Shown: piece after piece, positions 35,272-47,067 of the stretch | Numbering within the stretch: position 1 is the first letter of the stretch | Layout: every line of letters begins with the position of its first letter | Position numbers and translations under genes: made by a program | Notes under the pieces: model-generated | The model's database searches: none | The model's input: the letters and a program-made list of their open reading frames with translations, nothing else | Told to the model about the DNA's origin: nothing | Assembly (NCBI RefSeq): GCF_030272615.1 | Contig: NC_081405.1 | Span: forward strand, 159,856,317 to 159,920,316 | Reading direction: 5' to 3' | Origin: Cryptomeria japonica | Taxonomy: Eukaryota; Streptophyta; Pinopsida; Cupressales; Cupressaceae | Length of the DNA: 64,000 bases

Positions 35272-35622
35272 TCAATAGTGGAGTGTCATTATAGACATGG
35301 TTTTGAAACTAGAAACCAAAGGTAGCCATGGGACTACCTTGTCATCGTCGATGAAATGCCTCAAGTCCGAAGCAACTAGAATACCCCAAATGGGGTCTTC
35401 ATAATAGACTACATCATCCATCCCACCTAAGTACTTATTTTGGAAAATTTGGTTCGTGAGACGCAGAACAAGGTGTTTAGGCATATAAATGTCAAGCAGT
35501 GAAGCTACAAAGTCGGAGGTAATGTCTATGTTTACATGGTAGCAGTCCTTAGAGCCTACAAATTCTTCCCCGAAGACCCACTTAATGGCAGCTATGACTA
35601 TAGGGTTAGTGTGGTATGTCAT
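35272..35622 (-). CDS. Antisense ORF between integrase and the extra ORF
   Basis: 116 codons on the minus strand from ATG 35622 to a stop at 35272, with a balanced, globular-looking composition (ITSDFVASLLDIYMPKHLVL; GMDDVVYYEDPIWGILVASD). It is not a shadow of a sense frame: the sense strand here has only short open pieces. Antisense extra ORFs between integrase and 3' LTR are known in some Tat-group elements (for example Grande), from memory. I recognise no domain. A weak TATA-like string lies upstream near 35645. It could also be a chance ORF. Confidence 0.35.
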   Translation of the reverse strand: MTYHTNPIVIAAIKWVFGEEFVGSKDCYHVNIDITSDFVASLLDIYMPKHLVLRLTNQIFQNKYLGGMDDVVYYEDPIWGILVASDLRHFIDDDKVVPWLPLVSSFKTMSIMTLHY

Positions 35623-36325
35623 CCTCTACAGATGATGGTCTAATATATTGCCTAGAAAAGCGACTTGGCGGCCTAGGCTCACTATCCTAACAAGGATATA
35701 CATTACTCTTATTCTAAGAAGCTACTCACTCTTATCCTAAACCGCTAAGAATTAATTCTCAGTATGATCAAAATTGCTTTCTCAAGTGGTATTTATAGAA
35801 AATTTTATGCCAAAAATAGTATCAATGGCTGTTGCATTAGCACAAGTCAGCGATTAATGAGGTTTATTACCGCACAGATCAACCTTAACCATCCCTCCTA
35901 TGCAGTCTTTTTGGAGGAGGTACAAATTACGAGCTGCCTCCACGCGTTCGTCCGCGATCTTTCCTTTTGCAACAAGTCTTGGGTAATCTCTTGCTTCGAT
36001 ATGTTTGACACCCTTTCATAAATATTCCATAAAGTGGGGAGCCCTTCAACCAAGAAGATCATACGAGCCAATGCAAAAAGCTTTCAAATGGCAACGTTAA
36101 AGGGCATAATTGCCTCACTCTTTAGTGAGCTAGCAATAAGGCACACGGCTCATGAATTAATCTTGCACATATGTGTGAGTTGGTTGTTTCATCAAGATAA
36201 CTCTCAATTAACATACCATGCAGCGTGATTTTCAAGGACCCCATCTTCATGAATATAGTTTTATCAAGAATGAAAGTGCATGCAACAGAGAGGTGAAATG
36301 AGAATAATTTTTTTTCAACCTCTAA
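35623..36325. other. Spacer between antisense and sense extra ORFs
   Basis: No gene recognised. Would be the shared upstream region of the divergent antisense ORF (35622, leftwards) and the sense extra ORF (from about 36326). Confidence 0.3.
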
Positions 36326-37801
36326 GTGCAAACCCTAAGAAAAAACAAAAGAATGGCATCATCCGCAGGAGTTTCTGGTACCTCTTTCAACTGCCAGTAT
36401 GTGGACATTTTTCAAGAGGCATCTTTTACTACCCATGCAATGCCTCTGAAGCCTGGTCATCCTTTCACAAAACCAAAAGAAAAGAGCCATGTCAAGGACA
36501 CAGTCGTGGTTGTATCGTGGTTGTAGATAGGTTTGAAGATGTTTTTGACCCAGATTTCCGCATTTAGCCAAATATTTTTCAAGAGGCCACCTATTAGAGA
36601 TGGAAGAAGGGTGGTTCAATTAGGCTTGCCTTTCAGCTTTGGCACTCTGGCCTCCCACAGTACATGGTTCCTATGGTGCCTCCTTGCCCTAATTTTATTA
36701 ATGAATGCACTAAAAATTTTACCCAGAACCACCTGTATTTGAAGGAAAACAACTAAAGGTAGTGATAAGTGTTGAATCCATCAGGGATATGTTGTGTATT
36801 CCTCACATTGCCAGTAATACAGTAATTTTTAAGAAGAAGGCACTAGAATCTTATTGGAGAAATAGAGATATCGTTGATAGTTTATATAATGACTTGATGC
36901 AGACAGATCCAAATATCGCTAAGCTTCCTTAATTCCCAATAGCTTATGGAACTTTCAAACAACAAGATGTGAAAGATGATGCATCTATGTTGGCATACAT
37001 TTTTGGCCTGAATGATGATCGAGATATTCACCCATTTCAAATGGGTTTCCTATTCAAGTTCTGCAAGCCGAAGGAATTTTTCCATCTTAACTTTGCGGAA
37101 ATCTTGGTACATGAGATGGTGGAGCAGTTGATGAACTTCAAAAGGCACCGCAGGTTCAGGTACACCTCTGGTAACAATGTGATCCCCTTAGTTGTCTATC
37201 ACACATGATGCTTATACATTTTCAGATGCCTTCTTGGCCCCTGCAATGCAGGATATGATTAAGATGGATATAGATTCAATCACGCGCTTTTGAAAAACAC
37301 AAATTTCCTGGATGAGATCCAATAGTCTTTCGTGTGATTGGTATCTAGGATCAAATTTTTCTTTCATCAGAACTCATGGGCTCATTGAAGAACCTTTTTG
37401 CCTCCCGCAATCCATTCTGAATCACATTTTGGCACTAGAAATGTTCAGGTAGCTAGTCGTTATTGAACAATGCATAGGTTCGGGAAAGCATGGGGTTGCC
37501 ATTTTTAAGGACAACGTAGTAATTAGACCCATTGTTGTCATCAAAATGCTGCATGCAAAAAATGTACTCACTTCAAAGTTGGTTCAGCTATGCCTTGTGG
37601 TTATTGATGATAAATGGAATTATGACCCAGACGGATGTCTAGCATCAAGAAAGAACCCAATAGTGCATATTTTATGCGGTCATGTTTGGGATTCATGAAG
37701 AAACCCACAGGAAGATAGCCCGATAGTATATGTGAATCTATATCTCATTCTCAAGGAAGAAAGACCGCCTTGGCTATCCTTCTATAAGGTGAAAGAAAAG
37801 T
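36326..37801 (+). pseudogene. Extra ORF of the old gypsy element, N-terminal part (degraded)
   Basis: Starts plausibly at ATG 36326 (MQTLRKNKRMASSAGVSGTS) and continues in pieces: 36326-36526, 36533-36742, 36969-37208 (MLAYIFGLNDDRDIHPFQMG; VEQLMNFKRHRRFRYTSG) and to about 37830 (IVVIKMLHAKNVLTSKLVQL; ERPPWLSFYKVKEKYDPVKK) with several stops and frame changes. It looks like one globular domain of about 450 residues. No family recognised; position downstream of integrase in a Tat-type element is known for additional ORFs of unknown function. Confidence 0.45.
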
Positions 37802-39577
37802 ATGACCCGGTCAAGAAATTACCACTCCATTTATATTAAAAAAATGCAGGAAGAGAGTTGGCCTGAAGATAAAAGGCAGGCATTTTGGAGATATAGGCAA
37901 GAGATCAAAGAAAACAAACTGGGATTAGGAAATCCTCCCAGTGACAATGATTTCAAGCGAGAGTGGCGTAAATATAACAGTGACAAAGAGGAATATTATG
38001 ATCCTCCTCCAAGCGCCACTGGTGAAGGAGTTTTTGTAGAAGTGGTTGAGGCACCCAAAGGGAAAGGAAAGAAAATCAAGATCATTGTCCTGGGCTCTGA
38101 ACCAGATACCACTTTTCACTCTGTAGAGAAGTTTGTCGAAAGGCTTAGATCTCAGACTTCAAGAAAGCGGCCAAGTCAATCCCCAAAGCAATAGGATTCT
38201 CCAGAGGAGGTCACGGCCTCTCAAAAGAAGCAAAATAACACTTCTAGTATTCCCGAGAGTTTGCAGACTCAGGCTCTTGTATCAATGCAAGCCCCACTTA
38301 CACCAACAACCTCTGCAATGCAAGTACTTTTTTATGTCCCTCTTCTTTCTTCTCAATCTCTGGTTTCTGTGTCAACATCATCCTCAATCAACCCTGTTGT
38401 TGCGATAAGTAATCCTGAGACAACCATGTCTTTCATGCCTTCTATGCAAACCCAATCAATTGCAACCTCTGCTAGCCCGTTTGTGTCTTCCCCACCTAGC
38501 GTTGTCACTTTCAACACCACGGTTAGCATGACCCACTCTGTTCAGACCCCAAGCCAACCAACTGAGATATATTTTTCTTTACGCGTCCTTGGGTTCGCAA
38601 GTTTTTCACCCGCCACCTCGTCCAGTGGTGGGTCGTTGTTCTCCTTGCCTGTTGGTGTTTTCCTCGGGATCCCTCCTTTTTTCCCAGCTGCACTCTCTTT
38701 GACAACTCCAGCCCAATTGCAAGCTAGTGTGGCTCACGTTCCTTTTGTCCCACATGCAAGAGCTCCTTTTGCAATGCAAATGATCTCTTCCCCATCAGAT
38801 TTCTATCGAGATGCAGATTTGGGCAAGCTCACGCGAGCTCAGAGGGCACAAAAGAGGAAGGCTAAATATTCTTAGAAGCCTCCAGAGCCTTGTATTCAAA
38901 CTATCTTTAGGGGGGATCATCAGAATTTAGTGTTTGCAGCCATGATGTTGGATGTTGTCAAACCAGCCTATCAAATGCGGCCTGAAGATTATTTTATACA
39001 TGTCATTAGCATTGATCTAAGCAGAGCCCGACCGCAAGACAAGGTAGAGATCATGGAGGAATCACAGAAGGTGGTCTCTTCAGACTACCTAAAGCATACC
39101 CATTGCCTAGAGAAACTCACGATCGAGCTAGAGAGAGTAAAAGCTACAAATGAGCAACTAATGAAGGAAGGGAAGGCCAGAGAATCGGAGATGACTCACC
39201 AACAATTTGCAATACTTCAAGAAAAGGGCGAGAAAGACAAACTCCAAAATGCATTAAAAATCTCTAAGGGTCGGCTACGAGCAGAGAAGTTTGCTAAGAA
39301 TACATTATTCCAAGAGTTATATGATAAAACGCAAGAATTATTGCGTATGCAAGCTGCTTCTTTTGATGTGGCTCAAATGCAAGCTCGGTTGCAGGAAGCT
39401 ATTGCAGATAAAGAAAATGAACATCAAGAATTGGTCAACACTCAAAACCTTCTTACAAAAGAGAGAGTAGCAAAGGAAAGAGCCTTGCAAGACTTCCATA
39501 CTTTGCAAGCTCAGTTCTCTCAAGAGCTTTGTGAATCTCAAGCAATCGTTGTGAATCAACAGGTAGAAAGCAAGTGA
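37802..39577 (+). pseudogene. Extra ORF of the old gypsy element, linker and coiled coil
   Basis: One frame holds from 37802 to 39577 (592 codons) with only two in-frame TAG codons (38192, 38873) before a TGA at 39575. Order: charged N-terminal part (QEESWPEDKRQAFWRYRQEI), acidic/basic linker, a long Ser/Thr/Pro/Gln-rich section (38261-38870), then a globular start (FAAMMLDVVKPAYQMRPEDY) and a long coiled coil (38990-39577) rich in Lys/Glu/Gln/Leu heptads. Coiled-coil reading continues past the stop to about 39770. No enzyme motif. It could be a structural or particle-associated protein; that is a guess. Confidence 0.5.
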
Positions 39578-39728
39578 CTGCAGGAAGAAGCACAGGATAA
39601 GCAGACTAGAATAGTAGTGTTGTAGCATCAAGTGAAATAGCAAGCAAAGGATTTAAAAGAAATGCATGAGAGGTTGGAATCCAAAGAGGTTGAAGTAGAA
39701 CTACTTTCAAAACCATCGAATTCCCAAC

Positions 39729-40402
39729 TTGCTTCCCCCTCACAAATTTCACTATCTAGTACGAGCGCTTCATAATGCATACTGGGAAAAGATAAAACAA
39801 TTTGTTTCCTTCCTGGAACCAGCTTCGTGGTTCTTAGCAGTTTCTCAAGGTTTGTGCACTAAGATTGACCCTTTCATTGAGCACACCATGCAAGCATCAG
39901 CCCCTAAAATCTCTGAGGCTCAAAAGTTAGTTAATTGGCTTTACGTCGCTTCTTCCCAAGAGTTAACTACATTAGGAATCACATATTCTTAAGAAGTAAT
40001 TCAAAGGATTAACTGATTCATCAATTGCGGCAAAATGGCCAAACAAGCTGCTTCAAGTCTGTCAGTTTTAAAAGACTCCATCAGCCTTGTTACAAAGTGC
40101 CTCGAAGGTTTCATCAAGCTCGGCCTACCTTCCCATTTTCTTCCAAATGGTTCACTCATGGGAGTTGAGAAATTCTCAAGCTTGATAGTGTAGAAGGAGC
40201 AGGATCAATCACCCCTTCAAGAATTGAGTGACCCCCCTGAAGTGGACAAGTTTGAGGCATTCTTTCATCCTTCAGCCAAACTCCTTATCATGCTCAAGTT
40301 AGCCAACAAAGAACCAGAAATAATTCCTTTCAAGGATGTCAGCGATTTGGATCAAATTTTCCAAGCTCTCAAGGCTCGGGCTATCCCTTCTGAGGAATAT
40401 TG
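39729..40402 (+). pseudogene. Extra ORF of the old gypsy element, C-terminal part, split by insertion
   Basis: Frame 0 pieces 39729-39992 (YWEKIKQFVSFLEPASWFLA; ISEAQKLVNWLYVASS) and 40224-40402 (DKFEAFFHPSAKLLIMLKLA; IFQALKARAIPSEEY). The frame is cut at 40402 by the pol-less element. After its right target copy, the frame resumes at 48239 and reaches a TAA within 60 bp, so this was the true C-terminus of the extra ORF. Confidence 0.5.
40398..40402. repeat. Target-site duplication, left copy (TATTG)
   Basis: Identical to 48234-48238 at the other end of the inserted element. Confidence 0.92.
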
Positions 40403-41568
40403 TGTTGGCATTTTTGTTGTTTATGTTGTGATTGTCATTGATGGACACACACTTGTATTGAGATCCCCTTTATATGTATGAGCTCAAGCTCAACCGGTAT
40501 TTGTTCCAACCAGTATGTTGTATACTAGTCTTTAGACTAGTGGTGATTTTGCAGAATGTGTTTACCGGTCTAAAGTGGCATGTTGACCCCAAGCGGTTCG
40601 TAGATCCCAAGTGGCATGAGGGAGCAAAGCGGCACAACACATTCTTACCAGTCTTCATTTTTGTCAAACCGGCAACCAATATTTTGTATGAACCGGTAAT
40701 ACTCTGTGATGAGTTACCAACCGACATTTTGTGATGAGTTACCAATCCACTGATTGTTTGACGGTGCTGACACATCGACGGTGCTTTTTGTGTCATGTTA
40801 CTGAGTATGTCTAGATGCATTGAACCTAGGAAATTGTAATGTAATCCTATTGGACCAACATGAAATCAGATTCCTTTAAAAGGACATCATGTCTAGGGTT
40901 TTAAGTTGTTGCTGAAAGGGTTAATGTCATGCTAGGGTTTAAGGTGGAAGTTGAGAATGATCTTATCTGAGAAGATCAAGTTGTAACTGAGAGAGAGATA
41001 GAGAAGACTGAAGTAATGTTGGAATGCAGTAGCTGTGAGCAATACTGGATCTAACCAAGTAGTTTGTGCTATTAGATAGATCAAACACTTGTTGATTACT
41101 CACATCTTTGACAAGTTTGTAGCCCTTAACCGGGTAGGCCTCAAAACCTTTGTAAAATCCTCTAACAAGGTGGTTCACACATGTGAATCTAAAATCCTCT
41201 AACAAGGTAGTCTTTAATCGGACTTATCTCCTAACAAAGAGTGAGATTCCTAACAGGATTTGTTATGGTGAAGAACATTGTAAGACCTTAATCGGTCTTA
41301 CCTTAACCGGTCTGGTTTCTATTCTGCAGATAGTGACTTGTGAGTTCCATGTCACCGTGGTTTTTCCCAATTGGGTTTCCACATCAAATATCTTGTGTTA
41401 TGGTTGATTTGCTTTTGTGGGTGAATACCTTATTCGCATTTTGGTTTGTATGTGTGGTAACTGGTTTGACTGTTAGCCTGCTTTACCGGTTTATCTTTAG
41501 ACTGTGTAAGTGTTTTAGTGCATTGATTTTTGGCATACTAATTCACCCCCCCCTCTTAGTATTCATCA
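40403..41568 (+). repeat. 5' LTR of the pol-less element
   Basis: 1166 bp, TGTTGGCA to TTCATCA; aligned without large gaps to 47068-48233. Features: CCGGTT repeats, 'ctagggtttt' near 40890, 'cctctaacaaggt' repeats near 41157 and 41197, and a C-run at 41546-41553. Confidence 0.93.
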
Positions 41569-41570
41569 AT

Positions 41571-41583
41571 TGGTATCAGAGCC
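41571..41583 (+). promoter_or_regulatory. Primer binding site (initiator-Met tRNA type)
   Basis: TGGTATCAGAGCC, 2 bp after the LTR end; the standard copia primer site and identical to the one of the element at 18531-23656. Confidence 0.92.
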
Positions 41584-41618
41584 TACCTTTCTATAAGTTT
41601 AACCACTTGGAAAGAGAT

Positions 41619-42896
41619 ATGGGGGAATACACCATGAGGGAACTTACTCAATGGCTCACTAAGTCTGAGCAAGCCTATGATGATCTTATGGTCAAATACA
41701 AGGCATCTCAAGCAAAAAGGAGAGAACATGCAGAAAAGCTGATGGAACTATCTGAAAGTAGTTCTGAAGATGAAGCTAACATGGAAGCCATGATTGTTGA
41801 AGTAAATAAGCTGAATGATTCAAACTCCAATCTGAGAAAGGAGTTGGAAGGACTAACTATTCGGTTTACTCAAGAGCTTGAGAACCGGAGAAAAGCTGAA
41901 GATCGGATAAAGGACAGAGATTGTGAGATCTCCAAGTTGAAACAAGAGATTAGTGCACTGACTGCTCGCCTTCATGAGAGCAGAATGGAAAAGGAAGACA
42001 TGTAAGGAGAACTAAATATTGCCATCTCTAAAAATGCAAGTCTTATGGAGACAAATACTGTTATTTCCAAAGAACTCTTTGAGTCAAAGGAAATACTAGC
42101 TAAATTTGGCAAAAGTACTGTCAAGCTAGAGCAAAAGCTTGAGTCATCTAGACCGGCAAACAATACCAATGGTCTTAGTTTCTCTGGAAATGAGGAAGGA
42201 GAATCCTCAGGAACAAATGTTGAAGCATCAAAGAAGCAACCGGCACTCAAAGGAAAAGGTAAGCAAAAATTCAAACCTATTTGCTTTAACTGTCTTAAAG
42301 AAGGACACACTGCCAATGTATGTAGGAGCAAAGCCTACAATAATTTTCCATATTTTATCAACAATGTACCTAGATCCAATAAGTTCAATGGTCATTGTTA
42401 TGCATGCAACAAGTTTGGGCAGAGAGCATTTGAATGCAGGTCTGTGATGGATAACACTGGATGAAATCCTCAAAGGACCCAAGGAACTGGTCCTGAACCT
42501 TTTGTGAACCGGAACCACAACCGGTTTAATGTCTTCAATCATCAGTCAAGAAGCGGTGGCCATCAAGCAGCAACCAGATGGAGAGAAAGTTGTATGATCT
42601 ATTATAGTCATGGTCACACTGCTGCAACATGTAGAAGGAAGAATGGAAACATGTACAATGGACCTTGGAGAGCACCTGGACTTGTTTGCTATCACTGCAA
42701 CAAACCGGGTCACATTGCAAGATTCTACAGAAGTAGAAAAAGTATATCTAATGATATACCGATCACTCAAGAAGGAGAAATTGATGTTGAAAAAGTTCAA
42801 GGGGACATGAAGAAAACATGGAGGAAGAAACCAACAATGTTGGAAGAGGAACCGATTTCTGCACCTAGTGTGGAAATATTAGAATCGGCAAACTAA
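41619..42896 (+). pseudogene. Gag-like frame with coiled coil and zinc knuckles
   Basis: One frame from ATG 41619 (MGEYTMRELTQWLTKSEQAY) to TAA 42894 with two internal stops, TAA 42003 and TGA 42462. Residues 1-170 are coiled coil (KQEISALTARLHESRMEKED). Then zinc-knuckle motifs: CFNCLKEGHTANVC (intact CCHC), CYACNKFGQRAFEC (His missing), CMIYYSHGHTAATC (second Cys is Tyr), CYHCNKPGHIARFY (last Cys is Tyr). The usual copia gag capsid region (UBN2-like) is not visible, so the frame is a shortened or remodelled gag. Likely role in living relatives: packaging of RNA. The changes are G-to-A or C-to-T. Confidence 0.7.
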
Positions 42897-43340
42897 GACT
42901 CAAAGGCTTAGGGGGAGCAAACGGAGAAATGCTTTTGAACCCCCAGTTGACACTGGTAAAAGACCTTAACTGGTATGCTATACCTGTCGCTTGGCAGAAG
43001 ACCGAAAATGGTAAAAAGGAAAATTAGGGTTTACGCCCTAATAGAGGAGCATTAATGGCGGTAGGTGAGAGACATGTATAAAAGCATTTTTCAAATCATT
43101 TCTCACTATCTGTTTTCGAGCGAAGAGAAGTTTTCAAGTGCAGAGCGAAGAAAAGGCAATTTTGAACTTAGATTTCAAGAAATTGATAAACTTTGAAAGA
43201 GATTCAAATCCAGTTTGCAAGCGGTGGTGGAGAACACAAAGCGGTGATTTGGCAACCGACGGAGAGTGGAGTGAAGCCGAATTAGGAAGTCCTAAATTCA
43301 CATTTGAAAGGTATTTTTCATGTTTTTGAAATACTCTACA
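42897..43340. other. Spacer between the two frames of the pol-less element
   Basis: No long frame. It contains 'tataaaagca' near 43077, which would serve as a TATA box for the downstream frame, and a leader-like stretch before ATG 43341. Suggests separate transcription of the second frame, unproven. Confidence 0.3.
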
Positions 43341-46300
43341 ATGGCTTCCGCATCTCATACCAGTTCGAGTACATCCATAGAATTGAAAGGTTTTATTTAA
43401 AGGAAGTCCAAATATAATGCTTTATCACAAGTTCCAGCTGGAGTCATAGTTGAAGAGGGAATTTCTGATTATATTGATTGCAAAATAGAAGACCTAGGGT
43501 CTTTAGCCATTCACACTCGGTTAGGTCTATTTTGCAGCAAGGACAAAAAGATCAAACCGGAGTTTAGTGTCTTAGAGAAGAAGAAATTCCATATCGCAGT
43601 ATATTTTCAGGAAGATTTTACGGAGGACCACATCAGAATTATTTTGAGCAGAGTCCATGGTGACAAGATGTACCTGGAGAGGACACATGATATTACATCT
43701 CAGGTAATTCATGCAGTCACCGGCTTTTGTAACACAGGCAAAGTGCCAGCCCTGAGAAAAGTGAGCAAAACCGAAATAGCCAAGCTCATCGGTTCAACCA
43801 GTGATTCACAGGGTATGACAGTTAATCCTATCAAGGATGATCTGGTGAAATACGCCTGTATGGTGATAGGATATAGAACATTTTCAGCCAGCAGGATTAA
43901 TTCTGTATCTGCTGCAACGGTAAATGCCACTTACCGAATGATAAAAGAGGATGCATCTTTTGACTTATGCATCGGTATGTAGAGGCAACTCCTGTTGAAT
44001 CTAAAGGCAATCAAACAGGACAATTCACTGAGGTTTAAGTTTGGACAACTACTAGTAGGGTGGTTCTTCTATTTCCAAGGCTACTTTCCTGGAGTAGGAG
44101 ATGTCCAGTGGTCCCCTGACCAATCGGTAACCAAGCAGATAAAGGAAAGCATTCAAGCCCTTGGAACCGGCTACCCTAAAGTATTGAACAAATATTTCAA
44201 TGAGTTTGGAAGAAAGATGAGTCAGAGGGTAAGAATCTCAGGTGACATAGTGAAGAAATACGAATATGACATCTATTTCACTATTCAGGTGGACAAATGT
44301 TTAATGGAGGCTATTGAGCCTAGAATGGAGGAAGTGGAGCCAATGGGCTATGAAGTCATGTATGATATGCTGGAAGGGTATGCCTCAACCCTTATTTCCT
44401 CGCCTCTTGATCCAAAGGCTAAGAGGACCGGAACCTACTTGGAGAGGATTGCACTGATTGAAGAAGCATCGATGAAGAAAGGAAAAGAACCGACAGCTAA
44501 GAAAGCCAAGGCAGTGCCTGCAACATCGGCACCGGCTACCACTGCGACTCCAAGAGTGACCAAGCGGTCACCGGCAAAGAAGAAACTGGAGGTAACACCG
44601 GCAAAAGTCTTCGAAAGAAAGAGGAAGACTAAGACAAATGAACTGGACTCCGAAGAAACCGAGTCTAATGAAAAGCCAAAGAAGGCAAGACAGATAAAGA
44701 AGATGAAGAAGAATGAACCGGCAGCATCCACACCGGTAAATATTGATATCTCCTCATACAAACCTTTGACACATTGTCAAAGAACAGTAAAAAATATTAG
44801 GAGAAAATTACTTCATGATTTAGTAGACTATTATGATGAATTTAATAGTGAGGAGAAAGATGAAGTACTATAGGAAATCATTCTTTATTTGTGTAAAAAT
44901 GACTGGTCACCATCAGAGATTAAATCTCAGACACTGGATTCATTATTTAAAGCATTAGATAATAAATGGCGCATTGCCATTGAAAAGGAACAAGAGATTA
45001 GGGAGAAAGTCTTTTCAAAATACTTTCCCGAACTCTCAAACTCAGAATTATTCGATGCCCTGGATCAAAATAAAGGTCTCTTCTTCACAAGGAGAAGAAG
45101 ACTTTGGTTGTTGGAGGGGAGAATTGATGATGTTGAAAAAGATACTCATCAGCATATGGCTCATGCTATCAACTCTCACAAAGCACGAATGGCCAACCTC
45201 CAAGCGGAAAAAGAACCAGTTATTTCCAAACTAAATGAGGTTTTTGATGAGGAAGGAAACCTGGTGGAAGAACCAATCGACACTATCAATGTTGATACCC
45301 TGGATGTAGAAGATGTCACTCAGGACATACCTTCTGAGGGAACTGAATAGGGGCAACAAGCCGAATAGGGTGGTGAACAAGCTGAGGACACACAGCAAGC
45401 AGTAAAGGAACAGGAAGAAAAGAAGAAGAGGGATGAAGATGAGAAAAAGAAGAAAGAGGAAGAGAAGAGAAAAGAGGAAGAGGAGAAGCAAGAAGATGAT
45501 AGGAAAAAGAAAGAAGAAGAGGATAAGGAAGAAAAGAGAAAGAAGGAAGAAGAAGAGAAAAAGAAGAAGGAAGAAGAAGAGAAGAAGAAGAAGGAAGAGG
45601 AAGAGAAGAAGAAGAAGGAAGCAGAAGAAAAGAAGAAGAAGGAAGAGGAAGAACAAGCAAAGAAGGAAGAGGAAGCACAGAAGAAGAAGGAAGAGGAAGC
45701 AAAGAAGAAGGCAAAAGCAGAGCAGTAGCAGAAAGAAGAGGAAGACAAGAAGAAGATGGAAGAGGAAGAGAAGAAAAAGAGAGAAGAGAAAGAGAAAGAA
45801 GAGAAGGAGAGTAAAAAGAAGGAAGAAGCAGACAAGACAGTTGAAGCAATGAAGAGCACGCAGATGGAGACTCCTAAGGCAATTGGGAGCCAAGCCAAAC
45901 CGACTGCTATCTCGAGTCTTATTGATCTCCAATCTACAAGTGAGTTTGAGCTTATGTAGAGCATCAAGGTTGCTCAAGAGCGCCTTGAAGTCATTCATAG
46001 GAAAAGGGAACAGGACATTATTCAGGCGGCTGTAGACACCCTTACCGGTTTAATCCCCGGTACCAATCTTCCTGACACTGAATCATCACTAGCATAACTC
46101 AAACTACTATGTACTATAGTGGATGATCAGGTGCAGAGCCTAGAAGAAGTAGCAGAGGCCAATGTAAAGAAAGAGCACCAAAAGTCTCTTAATTTTGCTC
46201 TAGTGAAAAAGATGAATGAGCTTAGGACTGAACTGCTGAAAGATCAAAAGGACATAAGGAATACCTTGGATGAGGGAAACTTGCTACTTAGCAAAATCTG

Positions 46301-46730
46301 TCAACCTCATCTATTCTATGATGATGTGCTAGCCAAGAAGAAAAAGCTTCAAACGGACTTACAGTCCTACTTGGGTACATTTAAGACACCTTATGATTCC
46401 TTTGCAGCATATGGGCAAACCGTTCACCGGTTCCAGATCCAGTCAGCCAAGATGGAGCAAGAGATCAGTACACGGTCTAAGGATTTGCAGGAGCTTCAAC
46501 TGGTTTTACTTCCATGACTACAAATTCTTCAGAAGTGTTATCTGAACCTGGATGCCTTGACATTCACACAGGAACTGAGCACAGTAGATGCCATGGAGGA
46601 ACAGGTATCCCAGATGCAAACAGAGAAGGAAGTGGCAACCTCCCTACTTGAGTCCTGGTCTCTATCCATGAAACAATTTTTGCAGGACTATAAATTGGTT
46701 TTTGACAAGTATTATTCATTATTGTCATAA
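43341..46730 (+). pseudogene. Long unknown frame (~1130 codons) of the pol-less element
   Basis: From ATG 43341 (MASASHTSSSTSIELKGF) to TAA 46728 the same frame holds for 3390 nt with nine internal stops and no frame shift: TAA 43398; TAG 43980, 44871, 45348, 45366, 45726, 45957; TAA 46095; TGA 46515. Parts: globular N-terminal domain (to about 44400; VNPIKDDLVKYACMVIGYRT, FGQLLVGWFFYFQGYFPGVG), basic Pro/Ala/Thr-Lys linker (44460-44740), a second small domain, a Lys/Glu tract (45410-45850) and a C-terminal coiled-coil domain to 46730. I recognise no family. Its plan resembles the extra ORF at 36326-40402. Function unknown; the lack of frame shifts shows the frame was under selection until recently. 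Confidence 0.6.
45405..45855 (+). repeat. Purine-rich Lys/Glu-coding tract
   Basis: About 450 bp made almost only of A and G on the plus strand, coding runs of K and E with short AEEKKKK-type units. Complementary ORFs there (Leu/Ser/Phe-rich) are shadows. Strong strand asymmetry. Confidence 0.85.
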
Positions 46731-47054
46731 ACTCTTTTATACATATATGAAAACAGGGTTATTCAGTAGTGTTTTGTCATTGTTGGCAAATGGGGAGAAG
46801 CATATCTGGTTTTTGCTTTTAAAATTTTGATCATCTGACACAGGGGGAGAAGTATCTGGTTTTGAAATTTTGATATATACTGTGATATATGCTATATGCT
46901 CTGATGATTATACTTTGTATGCAACATTGCTATCCACTGTGTTGATTAAGGGATAGTGTATATGCTTAGGGGGAGCAATTTTGTTAATGGAAAGTTTTTG
47001 TTGTAAAACACTTAGATGTCAAAATTTTATTTTCCTAAGTGTTGCCATCAATGC
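46731..47054. other. 3' non-coding region of the pol-less element
   Basis: No frame; contains two similar 'gggggagaagtatctggttttgaaattttgat'-like phrases (near 46790-46830 and 46845-46875), a small duplication. Confidence 0.4.
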
Positions 47055-47067
47055 CAAAGGGGGAGAT
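47055..47067 (+). promoter_or_regulatory. Polypurine tract of the pol-less element
   Basis: AAAGGGGGAGAT directly before the 3' LTR start TGTTGGCA. Confidence 0.85.

Noticed and set aside
40474-40820. Short ORFs repeated at 47135-47485
   Set aside because: Inside the LTRs of the pol-less element; differences between copies are not protein-sparing.
45231-45998. Long minus-strand Leu/Phe/Ser-rich ORFs that look like membrane proteins
   Set aside because: They are the complement of the Lys/Glu-coding purine tract; the plus frame is coherent over 3.4 kb and explains the region.
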